A stretch of 64,000 bases of DNA from Pseudomonas sp. DTU_2021_1001937_2_SI_NGA_ILE_001. Lineage in GTDB: Bacteria; Pseudomonadota; Gammaproteobacteria; Pseudomonadales; Pseudomonadaceae. Where the stretch lies: the NCBI RefSeq assembly GCF_032463525.1, contig NZ_CP135971.1:1364001-1428000 (forward strand). Reading direction: 5' to 3'. How positions within the stretch are numbered: position 1 is the stretch's first letter; every line of letters starts with the position of its first letter. Position numbers and translations under genes: made by a program. A model generated the notes under the pieces. It was not told the DNA's origin. It saw only the letters and a list, made by a program, of their open reading frames with translations, and made no database searches. Positions 63,104 to 64,000 of this stretch are shown here, one piece after another.

Positions 63104-64000
63104 TCAACCCCGGGCGGTGATTCTCCAGGCTCGGTGGATGCGCTCGTTACGGGCGAAATCCGGGTCGATGGTTTGCCCAGTGATTTCCTCCACCGCATAA
63201 CGCTGCATCACATGCTCGTCCAGCGCGAAGCGCCGGAAGTTGTTGGAGAAATACAGCACGCCGCCGGGTGCCAGACGCGCCATCGCCAGGTCGAGCAGCT
63301 CGACCTGGTCACGCTGCACGTCGAACACCCCTTCCATACGCTTGGAGTTGGAGAAGGTCGGCGGGTCGATGAAGATCAGTTCGTACTCTTCGCGGCACTC
63401 GCGCAGCCAGCTCATCACGTCGCCCTGCTCCAAGCGGTTCTTGTCGGAAAAACCATTGAGCGACAGGTTACGCCGCGCCCAATCCAGGTAGGTGCGCGAG
63501 AGGTCGACACTGGTGGTGCTGCGCGCACCGCCCTTGGCCGCATGCACACTGGCCGTGGCGGTGTAGCAGAACAGGTTGAGGAAGCGCTTGCCAGCTGCCT
63601 CGCGCTGGATGCGCATGCGCATCGGCCGATGGTCGAGGAACAGGCCGGTGTCCAGGTAATCGGTCAGGTTGACCAGCAGGCGTACGCCGCCCTCGTTGAC
63701 TTCGAGGAACTGCCCCTGGGCCGCCTGGCGCTCGTACTGGCGAGTGCCGGTCTGGCGTTCGCGACGCTTGACTACCACATGGCTCTTGTCGATGCCCAGG
63801 GTCTGCGGAATCGCTGCCAGGGCGTCGAACAGGCGCGCCGAGGCTTTCTGCGGGTCGACCGAGCGCGGCGCCGCATACTCCTGCACATGCACCCAATCGC
63901 GGTACAGGTCGACCGCCAGTGCATACTCGGGCATGTCGGCGTCATACACGCGGTAGCATTCCACGCCTTCACGACGTGCCCACTTGCCCAACTGCTTGAG
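63104..64000 (-). CDS. rlmL: bifunctional 23S rRNA methyltransferase RlmKL, C-terminal part (5' end beyond window)
   Basis: The frame is open to the right edge; about 298 C-terminal residues are visible. They are the RlmK half, which makes m7G in 23S rRNA: SAM motif I region LNLFCYTATASVHAAKGGA, acidic loop SVDLSRTYLDWARRN, and catalytic FIDPPTFSNSKRM. The preceding PUA-like segment (FLEVNEGGVRLLVNLTDYLDTGLFLDHRPMR) is typical. The THUMP and RlmL m2G parts must lie beyond 64000. No frame break is seen. Confidence 0.93.
   Translation of the reverse strand, partial: LKQLGKWARREGVECYRVYDADMPEYALAVDLYRDWVHVQEYAAPRSVDPQKASARLFDALAAIPQTLGIDKSHVVVKRRERQTGTRQYERQAAQGQFLEVNEGGVRLLVNLTDYLDTGLFLDHRPMRMRIQREAAGKRFLNLFCYTATASVHAAKGGARSTTSVDLSRTYLDWARRNLSLNGFSDKNRLEQGDVMSWLRECREEYELIFIDPPTFSNSKRMEGVFDVQRDQVELLDLAMARLAPGGVLYFSNNFRRFALDEHVMQRYAVEEITGQTIDPDFARNERIHRAWRITARG

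Overview
The window reads as a chromosomal segment of a fluorescent Pseudomonas, most likely of the P. putida group. This rests on high GC, the order thrS-infC-rpmI-rplT-pheS-pheT-ihfA-merR-tRNA-Pro, the rbs operon with an adjacent nucleoside hydrolase, QuiC-type dehydroshikimate dehydratase, an OprD porin, DUF1654 and REP-type hairpins. Species assignment is inference from gene content and protein look; no search was run.

Layout. 1-735 holds the 3' part of an AT-richer transporter gene beside the 3' end of tRNA-Pro(GGG). 1101-8383 is the conserved translation block, read leftward: thrS, infC (AUU start), rpmI, rplT, pheS, pheT, ihfA and a MerR regulator. 8717-10313 carries small genes: a secreted protein, a cold-shock protein, an I78-type inhibitor lipoprotein and a short hypothetical. 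10323-17375 is a ribose/nucleoside operon, rbsBACRKD plus an exported nucleoside hydrolase, behind a 14-bp RbsR-like operator. 17419-20870 is a cluster of small genes that includes two SOS (LexA-type) promoters flanking an overlapping ParD-like/methionine aminopeptidase pair. 21069-26921 holds a KefB/C-type antiporter and an MFS-HlyD-OMF tripartite efflux set. 27069-30514 holds a glycosyltransferase and molybdenum cofactor genes (moaB-moeA, divergent mobA).

31996-45783 is an aromatic/hydroaromatic catabolic region: a shikimate/quinate dehydrogenase-like protein, a TetR regulator, QuiC (dehydroshikimate to protocatechuate), an ACS-type transporter, an EamA permease, an OprD porin, then pcaC, pcaB, a PcaK-like transporter, pcaG, pcaH and the LysR activator PcaQ. 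Together they can bring in hydroaromatics, form protocatechuate and start beta-ketoadipate ring cleavage; pcaD, pcaIJ and pcaF are not in the window. Two far-apart promoters here share a 45-46 nt composite element that contains a PcaR-like box.

45800-64000 holds a glutaredoxin-like protein, an acyltransferase, an ammonium transporter, a YqjD/YqjE/YqjK-like membrane operon, an EAL phosphodiesterase with a YkuI_C-like tail, a dGTPase-family protein, a BvgAS/Roc-like phosphorelay (orphan receiver, LuxR-type regulator, 1207-aa hybrid kinase), yggL, dacB, a cluster of REP-like repeats, a CHASE-PAS-GGDEF diguanylate cyclase and the 3' part of rlmL, cut by the right edge.

The signals I consider most worth following are the SOS-promoter pair around ParD-like/Map, the shared composite promoter element in the hydroaromatic region, and the RcsAB/BvgA-like palindrome in the AT-rich leader of the phosphorelay. 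No CRISPR array, rRNA, IS element or prophage was seen.
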